Below are positions 33,868 to 42,507 of a stretch of 64,000 bases of DNA, piece by piece. The notes beneath the pieces were generated by a model. That model was not told the origin of the DNA. It saw nothing but the letters and a program-made list of their open reading frames with translations, and searched no databases. The stretch is from Tenuibacillus multivorans (GTDB lineage: Bacteria > Bacillota > Bacilli > Bacillales > Alkalibacillaceae): contig NZ_FNIG01000005.1 of the NCBI RefSeq assembly GCF_900103915.1, forward strand, positions 1 to 64,000. Reading direction: 5' to 3'. A program made the translations under genes and the position numbers. The first letter of the stretch is position 1. Each line of letters starts with the position of its first letter.

Positions 33868-35586
33868 ATGAAAAAAATTTACATAATCATCATTGCTTTA
33901 GCGTTTTTGATGGGTTGCTCTAATGATGAGGAAATTAAAGGTGAGTATGATGTTATTGTCTTAAGCGGTGAGCCTGAAGGGGTTTCAGCAGCGGTGAGTG
34001 CAGCAAGACATGGCGCATCTGTTTTGCTGATTGAACATCGGGATTCATTGGGTGGACTCATGACACATGGGATGCTCAACTACTTAGATCTTCCGCAAAA
34101 TGATGAGGGAACGGTTGTGTCAAAAGGGATCTTTGAAGAATGGCATCAATTAGTTGGCGGTACTCACATCAATACGGTCGATTTAGATGTCGCGACAGAT
34201 GCCTTTCGACAGTTGGTTGATGAGGAAGAGAATATCGATTTGTTGCTGAATACAGAGGTGCAGGATGTTCGGGTTGAGGACAGCACTTTGCAAGCTGTTC
34301 AAATAGAGGATGAATGGATTGAAGGAGAGCGGTTTATCGATTCCAGTCCTGATGGTGATTTAGCTGCTATGGCTGGAGCGCCGTATTTTATTGGACAAGC
34401 TGATATCAATAAGGAAGGCCAAATGGCAGCTACCTTGATGATTTATTTGGAGAATGTGGATTGGGATAAAGTTAAGGAAGCGGCTAACAATGGCGTTCTT
34501 GGTGGCGGTGGTGTTAGTGATACGGCTGCCTGGGGATTTGCCGATGCTTGGTTTGCCTATGATGAAGTCGTTGAAGATGATCGGACCAATATCCGTGGGC
34601 TCAACATTGGCCGAACAGAAAAAGGTGAAGTGTTCATCAATACCTTGCAAATTTTTGATGTTGATGGTTTAGATGAAGAAAGCCAGCAAGAAGCTCTGGA
34701 AATTGGGAAAAAGGAAACCGAAAGCTTTGTGCCTTGGTTAAGAGAGAATTTGCCTGGTTTTGAAGATGCGGAAATTGTACGTTATCCTGATGAGTTATAT
34801 ATCAGAGAAACGCGACATATTGAAAGTGAGTACATGCTTAAGATTACGGACTTATGGGAGAATAAGCACCACTGGGATGACATTGCAATCGGTGGTTATC
34901 CGGCTGATATTCAGGCGACGTCTAAGTTTACTTATGGATCGGTTAACGTGAATCCGAATCAGTACGGCATTCCTTTTAGATCACTCGTTCCATTAGAGGT
35001 CGACAATTTGTTAGTGGCGAGTAAAGCAAGCGGCTACAGCTCACTCGCGGCTGGGAGTGCTCGCGTAATACCAACCGGAATGGCAACAGCAGAAGCGGCT
35101 GGTGTTGCGAGTACGATTAGTATTGAAAATGATTTGACGTTCCGAGAGATGAATGAAAGTGAACAGCTAATTGAAGAGCTACAAAACAAACTCGTTGAAG
35201 CGGGTGCTTATCTAGAACAATTGGAGGACCCGGATTACGCATATAAAGGTGAGCCTTATTATCCGGCTATAAAAAATCTGCTTCTTTATGACCTAGTTAA
35301 CGGCGGTTATCAAAATGACCTTCGACTGGATGAAGAGATGCTGGCGGATCAATTTATTGAAAAGATGGTGCATGGGATTGAAAGACTAGAGTTGGAAGTG
35401 CCAACAGGTTCAATTGATGCACTTGAACAGTATAGAGAAACTGTGAACGATGATGAGATTCTAACTGATCGAATTGTTCGAGATGTGTTTGAAATTGCAG
35501 GGTGGGAGATTGAACGTGCCGATCAAAATAAGACATGGTCCCGTTTAGATGCACTATTAGAACTTGAATATCAAATTTTTGATTAG
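33868..35586 (+). CDS. FAD-dependent oxidoreductase lipoprotein
   Basis: 572 residues from ATG 33868 (AAAGGAG upstream). Lipoprotein signal (lipobox LMGC), then a nucleotide-binding Rossmann motif with an unusual first glycine region (VIVLSGEPEGVSAAVSAARH instead of GxGxxG), and the second FAD region LVPLEVDNLLVASKASGYSS with GSARVIPTGMATAEAAGVAS. It belongs to the FAD-dependent oxidoreductase family (PF12831-like), here exported and anchored outside the membrane. A remnant of a close relative's C-terminus lies at 41024-41140. Substrate unknown. Confidence 0.78.
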   Translation: MKKIYIIIIALAFLMGCSNDEEIKGEYDVIVLSGEPEGVSAAVSAARHGASVLLIEHRDSLGGLMTHGMLNYLDLPQNDEGTVVSKGIFEEWHQLVGGTHINTVDLDVATDAFRQLVDEEENIDLLLNTEVQDVRVEDSTLQAVQIEDEWIEGERFIDSSPDGDLAAMAGAPYFIGQADINKEGQMAATLMIYLENVDWDKVKEAANNGVLGGGGVSDTAAWGFADAWFAYDEVVEDDRTNIRGLNIGRTEKGEVFINTLQIFDVDGLDEESQQEALEIGKKETESFVPWLRENLPGFEDAEIVRYPDELYIRETRHIESEYMLKITDLWENKHHWDDIAIGGYPADIQATSKFTYGSVNVNPNQYGIPFRSLVPLEVDNLLVASKASGYSSLAAGSARVIPTGMATAEAAGVASTISIENDLTFREMNESEQLIEELQNKLVEAGAYLEQLEDPDYAYKGEPYYPAIKNLLLYDLVNGGYQNDLRLDEEMLADQFIEKMVHGIERLELEVPTGSIDALEQYRETVNDDEILTDRIVRDVFEIAGWEIERADQNKTWSRLDALLELEYQIFD

Positions 35587-35602
35587 AAAATCATCATTTA
35601 TA

Positions 35603-35632
35603 TGTCCTCCAAAAAAAGGGGGGCATTTTTAT
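35603..35632 (+). terminator. Terminator after the FAD lipoprotein gene
   Basis: TGTCCTCC and GGGGGGCA pair around seven A residues and are followed by TTTTTATTT. Confidence 0.75.
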
Positions 35633-35679
35633 TTATCAAAAACTCACAAAAATTTCAACAAAATCTAGCACAAAAGAAC

Positions 35680-35768
35680 TTGAAAATACAGAATATTTAT
35701 TATAAACTGAATTCAACAAAGTTGAATAATTTAAATTTATGTTGAACTAAAATGAAAGCGCTTTTTAT
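35680..35768 (+). promoter_or_regulatory. Promoter, inverted repeat and cre-like site of the HMG-CoA reductase unit
   Basis: TTGAAA (35680-35685) is followed at 17 bases by TAAACT. An inverted repeat ATTCAAC AAA GTTGAAT lies at about 35711-35727, with a further half-site GTTGAAC near 35743; this fits binding by an Xre-type dimer such as the regulator at 38860. ATGAAAGCGCTTTTTAT at about 35751-35767 resembles a catabolite-responsive element for CcpA. Confidence 0.55.
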
Positions 35769-35817
35769 TCGCTTCTAAACTAATGAATTTTATTAATAAT
35801 CCGAGGAGGTTTTCTCA

Positions 35818-37074
35818 TTGTCTTCACGAATTTCAAAATTTTATCAACTATCTCCACAAGAAAGATTAGATAAGGTCTCTAAGTTTTCTAATCTCACTGA
35901 ACAAGACAAGGATATGATATTCAACCAAAAGTTTATCACAGAGCAAGCTGATCGTATGATTGAAAATGTAATCGGGACATTACCTATCCCTGTAGGTGTT
36001 GCAGTTAATTTTAAAGTTAATCATCGGGATGTACTCATTCCAATGGCGACTGAGGAGCCATCTGTCGTTGCTGCTGCAAGTAACGCGGCCAAGTATGCTT
36101 ATGAAACGGGTGGATTTAAAACATCTTATACTGGTTCATTCATGAGAGCGCAGGTTCAAATAACGGAGCTGAATAACCCATATTTTGCGATGGCAAAGGT
36201 ATACGAACATAAGGAAGAAATTTTAGAATTATGTAATCAACAGGATCCGACACTTGTTGCTATTGGTGGGGGAGCTACTGATATCGATTTGCAGGTCATT
36301 GAAGGTGAACATGAGAAGGTATTGGTTGCTCATTTAATTGTTAATACACTTGATGCAATGGGAGCCAATGCTGTCAATACAATGGCTGAGGCATGTGCGC
36401 CATTTTTAGAAGAAATAACCGGGGGCAAAGTTGTTTTAAGAATTTTATCTAACTTAGCCGATAAACGGATTGTTCGCGCCAGTGCTGTTTTCAAAGATCC
36501 GTTTAACGGAGACAAACAGACTTTAAAACGTTTTATGTATGGTTATGATTTGGCGACAAAAGATCTGTATCGTGCCGCGACACACAATAAAGGGATTATG
36601 AATGGGATTACGTCTGTTGTTCTAGCTACAGGAAATGATACACGCGCTATAGAAGCGGGTGCTCATGCTTATGCGGCTCGTAATGGTCATTATCAAACGC
36701 TTACTAGATTTGAACTGGCGGAGAATGGCGATATTTTTGGAACGATTGAACTTCCATTGGCTGTAGGTTTAGTGGGAGGTGCAACACAATCTCATCCTGT
36801 TGCCAAAGCTGTTACCAATATTTTAAACATTAATTCGGCAGAAGAATTAGCAGGCATTATTGCATCGGTTGGTTTAGCACAAAACTTTGCCGCTATTAGA
36901 GCTCTAGCAACTGATGGGATTCAAAAAGGTCATATGAAATTACATGCACGAAACTTGGCTGCCATGGCTGGTGCTAATGACAATCAAATTGATCAAGTCG
37001 TTGAAATGGCCACCAAAGAAGGAAAATTTACGTTTGATACGATTAAAAATATTGTCGAAAACTTACAAAAGTAA
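35818..37074 (+). CDS. mvaA: Class II (degradative-type) hydroxymethylglutaryl-CoA reductase
   Basis: 418 residues with a TTG start and a GAGGAGG ribosome binding site eight bases upstream. Class II signatures: ENVIGTLPIPVGVAVNF, catalytic Glu in MATEEPSVVAAAS, HLIVNTLDAMGANAVNTMAE, Lys in ATHNKGIMNG, Asp in VVLATGNDTRAIEAGAHAYA, and His in MKLHARNLAAMAG. It interconverts mevalonate and HMG-CoA. Bacillaceae normally make isoprenoids by the MEP route, and no other mevalonate-pathway gene is nearby. A catabolic role with the adjoining transporter is therefore more likely. No HMG-CoA lyase gene is in the window. Confidence 0.92.
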   Translation: MSSRISKFYQLSPQERLDKVSKFSNLTEQDKDMIFNQKFITEQADRMIENVIGTLPIPVGVAVNFKVNHRDVLIPMATEEPSVVAAASNAAKYAYETGGFKTSYTGSFMRAQVQITELNNPYFAMAKVYEHKEEILELCNQQDPTLVAIGGGATDIDLQVIEGEHEKVLVAHLIVNTLDAMGANAVNTMAEACAPFLEEITGGKVVLRILSNLADKRIVRASAVFKDPFNGDKQTLKRFMYGYDLATKDLYRAATHNKGIMNGITSVVLATGNDTRAIEAGAHAYAARNGHYQTLTRFELAENGDIFGTIELPLAVGLVGGATQSHPVAKAVTNILNINSAEELAGIIASVGLAQNFAAIRALATDGIQKGHMKLHARNLAAMAGANDNQIDQVVEMATKEGKFTFDTIKNIVENLQK

Positions 37075-37111
37075 ATGCTATTACGTTTTAGTTAGAAAGG
37101 AGGTGTGAGAG

Positions 37112-37384
37112 ATGTCAGAAGAAAAACAAACGCTAGTCGATATTTGGGGAGACCATGTTAAGATCAAAGATTTACTAATTGCTATGGCCATATGCATTAC
37201 CTTTACCTTGGGTGGTTATATCATTGCTCCTGGGGAAGCACCGCAACCACTTGTTTTTGGTTTGGTCGGTGGTGTAATCGGTTTCATTATTAGTAGTATT
37301 GTGATTAAACCTAAACGAAATGTAAAAGTAGAAGGGGAGGATGAAGATGGATCCAACGATTATCATGCAGCTAGTAATAGCTAG
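37112..37384 (+). CDS. Small TctB-like membrane protein
   Basis: 90 residues, two membrane segments (LIAMAICITFTLGGYIIAPG and PLVFGLVGGVIGFIISSIVI) and a charged tail. It overlaps the TctA-like gene and has a good ribosome binding site (AAAGGAGGTG). It takes the place of a TctB subunit, but is only half its usual length. Inferred to be the small subunit of the transporter. Confidence 0.55.
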   Translation: MSEEKQTLVDIWGDHVKIKDLLIAMAICITFTLGGYIIAPGEAPQPLVFGLVGGVIGFIISSIVIKPKRNVKVEGEDEDGSNDYHAASNS

Positions 37385-38699
37385 TGCACTTGGTGCTGTA
37401 CTTTATACGATTATTGGTATTGCGCCGGGTACGGATGAAACAGCTGTACTTGCTCCAGTTACGATAGCGCTAGTATTATTAGGCTTTTCGCCATATGTTA
37501 TTTTAGCATTTTTCATATCTGCAATCGTTGCTAAGAAGCTTACGGACTCCATTCCGGTTGCGGTTGCTGGTATTCCAGGTGGGGTGATGTCAGCTCCTAT
37601 GGTTGAACACTCCATGGTCTTGAAGGAAAAAGGGTTGCCAGATTTAAGTATTAAAAAGATGTCATCAGGGTCAGTTATTGGTACCCTGATCGCGATTCCA
37701 TTAAGTTTTTTAGTCGCTAGTTTAATTTTACCTTATGCAGATAAGATTAGTAGTTACGCTGGTTTAATATTTTTCCTAGGTGCTGTTTTTCTTGCGTTAA
37801 TGTCGAGAAACAAACTATTATCTTTAGCCATCATTGTACCTTTTGGCATATTGATTCAGGGACTACGTCACTTATATTGGGGACTCGAAATCGTGCCGGG
37901 AGATGTAACTGTATTCGTATCTTTCTTCTTAGGTATTACGATTGGTCCTATCATTTTTTCTTTATTTGAACTTCTTAACAAAAATCATCGTTTGAATCTA
38001 CCATTTTTAGGACAAAAGGAGATAACTATTAGAAAGGGGCAAGAAGAAAAAGGCTTGCCTAACCCTTTTAAAATTTTAAATAAAAAAGAGGTCGGATTTT
38101 CAGCATCGGGTAGTGTAGTCGGTACCTTAACATTTTTCTTATCTCCGGTTGGTATGACAGTCTTTATCGGGGATGTTATTTCGAGACATATTAAAGACCC
38201 TATCAAACGAGCAAGTCGTGCCCTTTCAACGATGGATGGTGTAACAAATGCGGCTTATCTATCGGGTACTCTCATTCCATTAATTGCGATCGGTTTACCT
38301 TTATCACCAATGGCAATTGGACCTGCTGCTGGCCTATTTAATGCACCACCTGTATTCACACCAGAAAACAATATTCACCACTTACTATCACCAACCGAGA
38401 TTATTATGGTTACCGTTATAGGGGCAGCTATAGCACTAATCATTACTTATTATGTCATTATAAGATACGCTAGCCAAATATGTGGTTTTGTTTTCAAATA
38501 TATCCCGCACGAAGCATTAATCGGATTATTCGCAGGACTAGTTGTCATGTTAGCTTTTATGGATGCAGGGCTAATCAATATTTTCGGTACATTACTCATC
38601 GCACTAGTTTCTGGTCTATTATATCGCCATGGCGTTAACTATGGTGTCATGTTCATGATATTGTATGCAGCACCATGGTTATTAGGGTTATTTGGATAA
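37347..38699 (+). CDS. TctA-like permease next to HMG-CoA reductase
   Basis: About 450 residues with many membrane segments. I chose ATG 37347 because GGGGAGG lies six bases upstream; ATG 37341 abuts it. TctA-like features: TIIGIAPGTDETAVLAPVTI (variant of the PGLG motif), SIPVAVAGIPGGVMSAPMVE, and a second half with LSTMDGVTNAAYLSGTLIPL and IGLPLSPMAIGPAAGL. No binding-protein gene is present. Linked to HMG-CoA reductase, so mevalonate or a related acid is a candidate substrate; this is inference. Confidence 0.75.
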   Translation: MDPTIIMQLVIASALGAVLYTIIGIAPGTDETAVLAPVTIALVLLGFSPYVILAFFISAIVAKKLTDSIPVAVAGIPGGVMSAPMVEHSMVLKEKGLPDLSIKKMSSGSVIGTLIAIPLSFLVASLILPYADKISSYAGLIFFLGAVFLALMSRNKLLSLAIIVPFGILIQGLRHLYWGLEIVPGDVTVFVSFFLGITIGPIIFSLFELLNKNHRLNLPFLGQKEITIRKGQEEKGLPNPFKILNKKEVGFSASGSVVGTLTFFLSPVGMTVFIGDVISRHIKDPIKRASRALSTMDGVTNAAYLSGTLIPLIAIGLPLSPMAIGPAAGLFNAPPVFTPENNIHHLLSPTEIIMVTVIGAAIALIITYYVIIRYASQICGFVFKYIPHEALIGLFAGLVVMLAFMDAGLINIFGTLLIALVSGLLYRHGVNYGVMFMILYAAPWLLGLFG

Positions 38700-38712
38700 T
38701 AAGGTAGGATGT

Positions 38713-38760
38713 CATATAGCCATCACATGATTCATGTGGTGGTTATTTTTCACTGAATGT
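38713..38760 (+). terminator. Terminator after the TctA-like gene
   Basis: AGCCATCACATGA and TCATGTGGTGGTT form a long stem followed by ATTTTTC. Confidence 0.8.
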
Positions 38761-38772
38761 TTGGTTAAAACT

Positions 38773-38812
38773 AAGGCTTTCGCCAACTTGGCGATAAGCC
38801 TAGTTTTTCTTT
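38773..38812 (+). terminator. Second terminator-like hairpin
   Basis: AGGCTTTCGCCA and TTGGCGATAAGCCT pair and are followed by AGTTTTTCTTT. It lies 20 bases upstream of the sequence preceding the Xre-cupin gene. Confidence 0.7.
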
Positions 38813-38859
38813 ATCTTTACTGATGTACTATAATACTAGATAGACGGTTAAGGGAGTTG

Positions 38860-39420
38860 ATGACGATAAATTTATCATTGCTTGGAGAAAAAATTAAAAC
38901 TATACGTATCAAACAAAGGAAGACGCAACAACAAATTGCTGATGATTGCGGTATATCCAAAAGTCTACTCTCGAAAATTGAAAATGGAAAAACGAGTGCG
39001 GCTATGGCTACTCTATCAAGAATTAGTGATGCCTTAGAGGTTAAATTGTCCTGGATCATTGATGATCAAGAAGATAAAACTATTGAAATTATAAAAGGAA
39101 ATAATAGAAAAGGGAAAATTGAGGACGTTGATATGGGGTATTCATATGAACGACTGGCCAAACGATCAAAGATTACGGGAATAGAGCCCATGGTTGTCTA
39201 TGTTACACCTAAAGATATCACGACAAGACAAGAGCCTTACACCCATACGGAAGATGAATTCATTTATATACTGCATGGAACGATTGACCTTTTATATGAT
39301 GGAGAGACATACAGAATGACAACTCATGATTCAGCATACTTTGATGGATCAAATCCACATTTTTTCCTGCCGGTTGATAATGAAGAAGCGCAGGTGTTGA
39401 CGATTTATGTGGAGAAGTGA
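38860..39420 (+). CDS. Xre-family regulator with cupin domain
   Basis: About 186 residues. N-terminal HTH (EKIKTIRIKQRKTQQQIADD, CGISKSLLSKIENGKTSAAM). C-terminal cupin_2 domain with the HTEDEFIYILHGTIDLLYDG motif and DSAYFDGSNPHFFLPVDN. Regulators of this kind sense a small molecule in the cupin pocket. It probably controls the upstream HMG-CoA reductase/transporter unit; the inverted repeat at 35711 is a candidate site. A TTG at 38857 is directly before the ATG. Confidence 0.87.
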   Translation: MTINLSLLGEKIKTIRIKQRKTQQQIADDCGISKSLLSKIENGKTSAAMATLSRISDALEVKLSWIIDDQEDKTIEIIKGNNRKGKIEDVDMGYSYERLAKRSKITGIEPMVVYVTPKDITTRQEPYTHTEDEFIYILHGTIDLLYDGETYRMTTHDSAYFDGSNPHFFLPVDNEEAQVLTIYVEK

Positions 39421-39440
39421 GAACTAATATATCATGATAG

Positions 39441-39616
39441 GATAGCCCTCTTGGCGTTTGGCTTGAATTAGGACCGAAACAATTACATATTTGGATTCAG
39501 CCTGATTTTTATCCAGCTAAAAAGCGTATCCAGCAATAAGTTAAAGAATCTAAACTTATGAACCATTAGAACCAGCGAAACGTTTTGATCCTTTTGGAAA
39601 TAGAATTGCATTTTAA
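39441..39616 (+). pseudogene. Glyoxalase-like (VOC) gene remnant
   Basis: One frame reads PLGVWLELGPKQLHIWIQ then PDFYPAKKRIQQ and stops; a shifted frame continues EPLEPAKRFDPFGNRIAF and stops at TAA 39614. DPFGNRI is the usual C-terminal VOC motif. The N-terminal half is missing and the rest has a frameshift, so the gene is dead. Confidence 0.6.
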
Positions 39617-39692
39617 GAGTGGTTGTAAAATAACTATTACGAGCTCTTAACTACTGAATTCAAGAAATTATTTACTCATAAAAGGAGAAGAA

Positions 39693-40904
39693 ATGAGAAA
39701 CTATAAATTTATATTAATTGCATTTTTCTTATCTGAATATGGTAGAGCAATGTATTTTGTGACAGTTACTTGGTTACTATATGAATTTACAGGTGATGCA
39801 AAATATACGGGCTTACTAGTAGGGCTTGGATTTCTACCAGGTCTTGTTTTTAACCTATTTTTCGGTGTAATTGTAGATAGAATGAATCGTAAAATTCTGT
39901 CCGTAACTGCCACATCAATTAGTGCTATATCGATAAGTGTGTTATTCATTCTCATGATATTTGGCATTATTGAACCGTGGGTTATAATAGGTGTCCATAT
40001 GATACTCCAATTGTCAGGTTCTCTATTTAGGCCGTCTATCCAAGCTTTTATAGCAGAAATTTTTAAAAAAGAACAATTACCGAACATTTTTTCTAAGTCT
40101 TCTTCCTTTGCTATACTTGGAGGCTTATTAGGTGCTTCAACTGGTGGGATAATAATAAGTTTATTATCTTCAATTGGATCAATGACTATAGTTACTATAA
40201 GCTTTATAGCCGCAACATTATCATTAATTCTTATTAAAAAGCCTATTGAAAAAAACGTTGGCTCTGACAAAGAGAGTAAAAAAACGTCGGTTTTATATGA
40301 TTTGAGAGAAGGATTTCAATATGTAAAAAATAATAGGTTTTTATTGGGTTTATTTATTATAATGTTTAATGGGCAATTAGTATTCCATACTAGCTTAGGC
40401 TTTTTATCAGTTTATACAGTTGATTATCTTAACAGCTCTTCAACAGTTTACGGCTTTTTGGATGCTACGTTATCAGTCGGTGGAGCGATAGCAGGTTTAT
40501 TGGGAGCGTGGTGGTGGAAGAAAAATGAAAAGAACATAGCTTCATTTTCAATCTCAGTTATGTTGATAGGCTTAATGATTGTAGGGGTATTTAAATTTAT
40601 TCCTTTTGTAGCTGTAGGGCTTTTATTAATTGGATTAGGTTCCACATGGGTTAGAACACTATTACAAGCTGTTCAACAAATTGCAACAGAATCAAATTAC
40701 CATGGTAGGATGGCTAGTTTTAGAATGATTTTTAACCAAGGTTCTGTAGTCATAAGTGGACCAATTTTAGGCTGGGTAGCATCTGATATGGGAGCTAATT
40801 TTGTTTATATAGGTTTGATGATACCATTAGGTCTATGTTTAATCTTTTCATTTTTTCAGTCAAGGAGCCATAAGTTTGTAGAAATAACTAAGAAATCTGC
40901 TTAG
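39693..40904 (+). CDS. MFS efflux transporter
   Basis: 403 residues, twelve predicted membrane segments. The loop 2-3 motif is FGVIVDRMNRKILSV (G-x-x-x-D-R-x-x-R/K), and the RPSIQAFIAEIFKKEQLPN stretch is typical of the macrolide-efflux/enterobactin-exporter type of MFS protein. AAAGGAGAAG lies just before ATG 39693. It stands alone. Substrate unknown. Confidence 0.85.
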   Translation: MRNYKFILIAFFLSEYGRAMYFVTVTWLLYEFTGDAKYTGLLVGLGFLPGLVFNLFFGVIVDRMNRKILSVTATSISAISISVLFILMIFGIIEPWVIIGVHMILQLSGSLFRPSIQAFIAEIFKKEQLPNIFSKSSSFAILGGLLGASTGGIIISLLSSIGSMTIVTISFIAATLSLILIKKPIEKNVGSDKESKKTSVLYDLREGFQYVKNNRFLLGLFIIMFNGQLVFHTSLGFLSVYTVDYLNSSSTVYGFLDATLSVGGAIAGLLGAWWWKKNEKNIASFSISVMLIGLMIVGVFKFIPFVAVGLLLIGLGSTWVRTLLQAVQQIATESNYHGRMASFRMIFNQGSVVISGPILGWVASDMGANFVYIGLMIPLGLCLIFSFFQSRSHKFVEITKKSA

Positions 40905-41023
40905 GAAGAGTAAAAATGAGAATATATGCGTGTAGATTGTTATAATTTAAGTTATGAAGATATATAAAATTTCAAAAATTGCTTAGAAGTATTTGTAAAT
41001 AGTTTGAATGTATAAGGGTTTTA

Positions 41024-41140
41024 ATGGATCAAATCGTTTGAGAAGCTTTTGCGGTTGTTGAATGGCAAGTAGATAGTTCGTTGCAGAATAATACATGGTC
41101 AAGGTTAGAATTCTTACTAGAATTAGAAAACATATATTTG
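41024..41140 (+). pseudogene. C-terminal remnant of an FAD oxidoreductase like 33868-35586
   Basis: The frame reads DQIV, stop, EAFAVVEWQVDSSLQNN then TWSRLEFLLELE. This aligns with the C-terminus of the 33868 gene product, which has DRIVRDVFEIAGWEIERADQ then NKTWSRLDALLELE. The TGA replaces an Arg codon. A terminator follows at 41149, so this is the tail of a gene largely deleted from the start of the carbohydrate cluster. Confidence 0.6.
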
Positions 41141-41148
41141 ATTAAATT

Positions 41149-41177
41149 GGACGTCCTATTTTTAGGGCGTCCTTTTA
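41149..41177 (+). terminator. Terminator of the deleted FAD oxidoreductase gene
   Basis: GGACGTCC and GGGCGTCC pair around TATTTTTA (one G-T pair) and are followed by TTTTATT. Confidence 0.75.
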
Positions 41178-41197
41178 TTAGGATTGATCGATCATTG

Positions 41198-41265
41198 TTG
41201 ACCTTATTTTTTGAATATTTTATAATTTTAGAAAATAATTCTTTCAATTTTTTAAGTGTTAATGA
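41198..41265 (+). promoter_or_regulatory. Promoter and candidate operator of the carbohydrate cluster
   Basis: TTGACC (41198-41203) and TATAAT (41221-41226) are 17 bases apart. Just downstream is AGAAAATAATTCTTTCAATT, matched by TGAAAATGTTCTTCAATTTT near 44080, where the next promoter lies. The shared element is a candidate RpiR-type operator. Confidence 0.65.
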
Positions 41266-41296
41266 AAAAATTCTTCAAAAATAGGGAGGACTTTTA

Positions 41297-42493
41297 GTGG
41301 CTAGCCATTTTTTTGTCGGGAATGCCAACATTTTATGGGTCGACTTTTTAGCTAATGGTAGGCGGTTGTCGGATGAGAATCAGCAAGTGCAGTTACTTCA
41401 ACATGCTGTGGAAGCGAACATTGATTATTTAATCATTGATGCGAAAGTGCCTTATGGCCAAACGACTTATCCAAGCCGATACGGTCATCATATAAGTCGT
41501 TGGTCGTCGGGGCGTTTTGATGCTTGGAAGGGGCGGGACTTTTTAAAAGAATTTTTATCTAAAGCTGAGTCTTTTCCTATTAACATATTGGCAAATGTTA
41601 ATGTTTTTTCGGAAGGTTATTCGAAGACAAGTGACGGACTCGTTTATGAGCAAGATTGGAAAGTAACTTTTTATCATGAAGCCTTATCCAAAGAATCAAA
41701 TGCTGCGGAATACCTTGATGCGGAGACGATTTTCGTCAACCCAATTCACCCGGAAGTCATTGAGCATGAGCTTAACATTTTAAAAGAGTTACATCAATAT
41801 GATTTAGATGGTGTTGTATTAGATCGTTGTCGGTATCCCAATGTCTTTGGCGATTTCAGTGAATTGAGCCGTTCACAATTTGAAGTCTACATTGGTGAGC
41901 CAATCAAACATTGGCCGAACGATATCATGGAAGTGGATGAACATAAAGAAGTGGTGTTTAACAAGTGGTTTCCGAAGTGGGCTGAATTTCGCGCCCATAA
42001 TATTAAACAGTTTGTACAAGATGCGAGCAAGGTCACGAAAGAGCGTTTCCCTATTTTCGCCGATTACGTCGGTTCTTGGTATCCCTTATATTATAATGAA
42101 GGCGTGAATTGGGCTAGCGAAACGTACCAGCCCGATTTGAGTTGGACGTCGAAGGAATTTCACAAAACGGGATTAGCTGAGACGTTGGACTTTTTGATGA
42201 CGGGCTGTTATTACCCAGATGTCCTGATTGAAGAAGCGAAACAAAGCGAAAAACCCGCTGATTGGTATAGCGTGGAAGGGGCCATTGAAAAGAGTTTAGA
42301 AGTGATTAATGGTGGAACGCCTTTTGTGGCGAGCCTGTTTTTGAAAAATTATCGAGGACACCCCGAGACATTTATAGATGCTGTCCGTTTATGTAAGGAA
42401 CGGTCAGATGGTGTGATGTTGTTTGATACGGTTTATTTAGAAGAATATCACTGGTGGGATTTATTGAAAAAAGAATTAAGTTCATCAACTTAA
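41297..42493 (+). CDS. GHL10-like glycoside-hydrolase-fold protein
   Basis: 398 residues with a GTG start (GGGAGG upstream). It resembles the family-10-like glycosyl hydrolase (GHL10) TIM-barrel group: NILWVDFLANGRRLSDEN, EANIDYLIIDAKVPYG, INILANVNVFSEGY, and the HQYDLDGVVLDRCRYPN strand carrying acidic residues. No signal peptide, so it acts in the cytoplasm, presumably on an imported glycoside or derivative. It precedes the DUF4127 gene by five to fourteen bases. Confidence 0.7.
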   Translation: MASHFFVGNANILWVDFLANGRRLSDENQQVQLLQHAVEANIDYLIIDAKVPYGQTTYPSRYGHHISRWSSGRFDAWKGRDFLKEFLSKAESFPINILANVNVFSEGYSKTSDGLVYEQDWKVTFYHEALSKESNAAEYLDAETIFVNPIHPEVIEHELNILKELHQYDLDGVVLDRCRYPNVFGDFSELSRSQFEVYIGEPIKHWPNDIMEVDEHKEVVFNKWFPKWAEFRAHNIKQFVQDASKVTKERFPIFADYVGSWYPLYYNEGVNWASETYQPDLSWTSKEFHKTGLAETLDFLMTGCYYPDVLIEEAKQSEKPADWYSVEGAIEKSLEVINGGTPFVASLFLKNYRGHPETFIDAVRLCKERSDGVMLFDTVYLEEYHWWDLLKKELSSST

Positions 42494-42507
42494 AGTAGGT
42501 GAAAGGT

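Noticed and set aside
39701-40270. 189-codon minus-strand frame over the MFS gene
   Set aside because: Shadow; no ribosome binding site or family resemblance.
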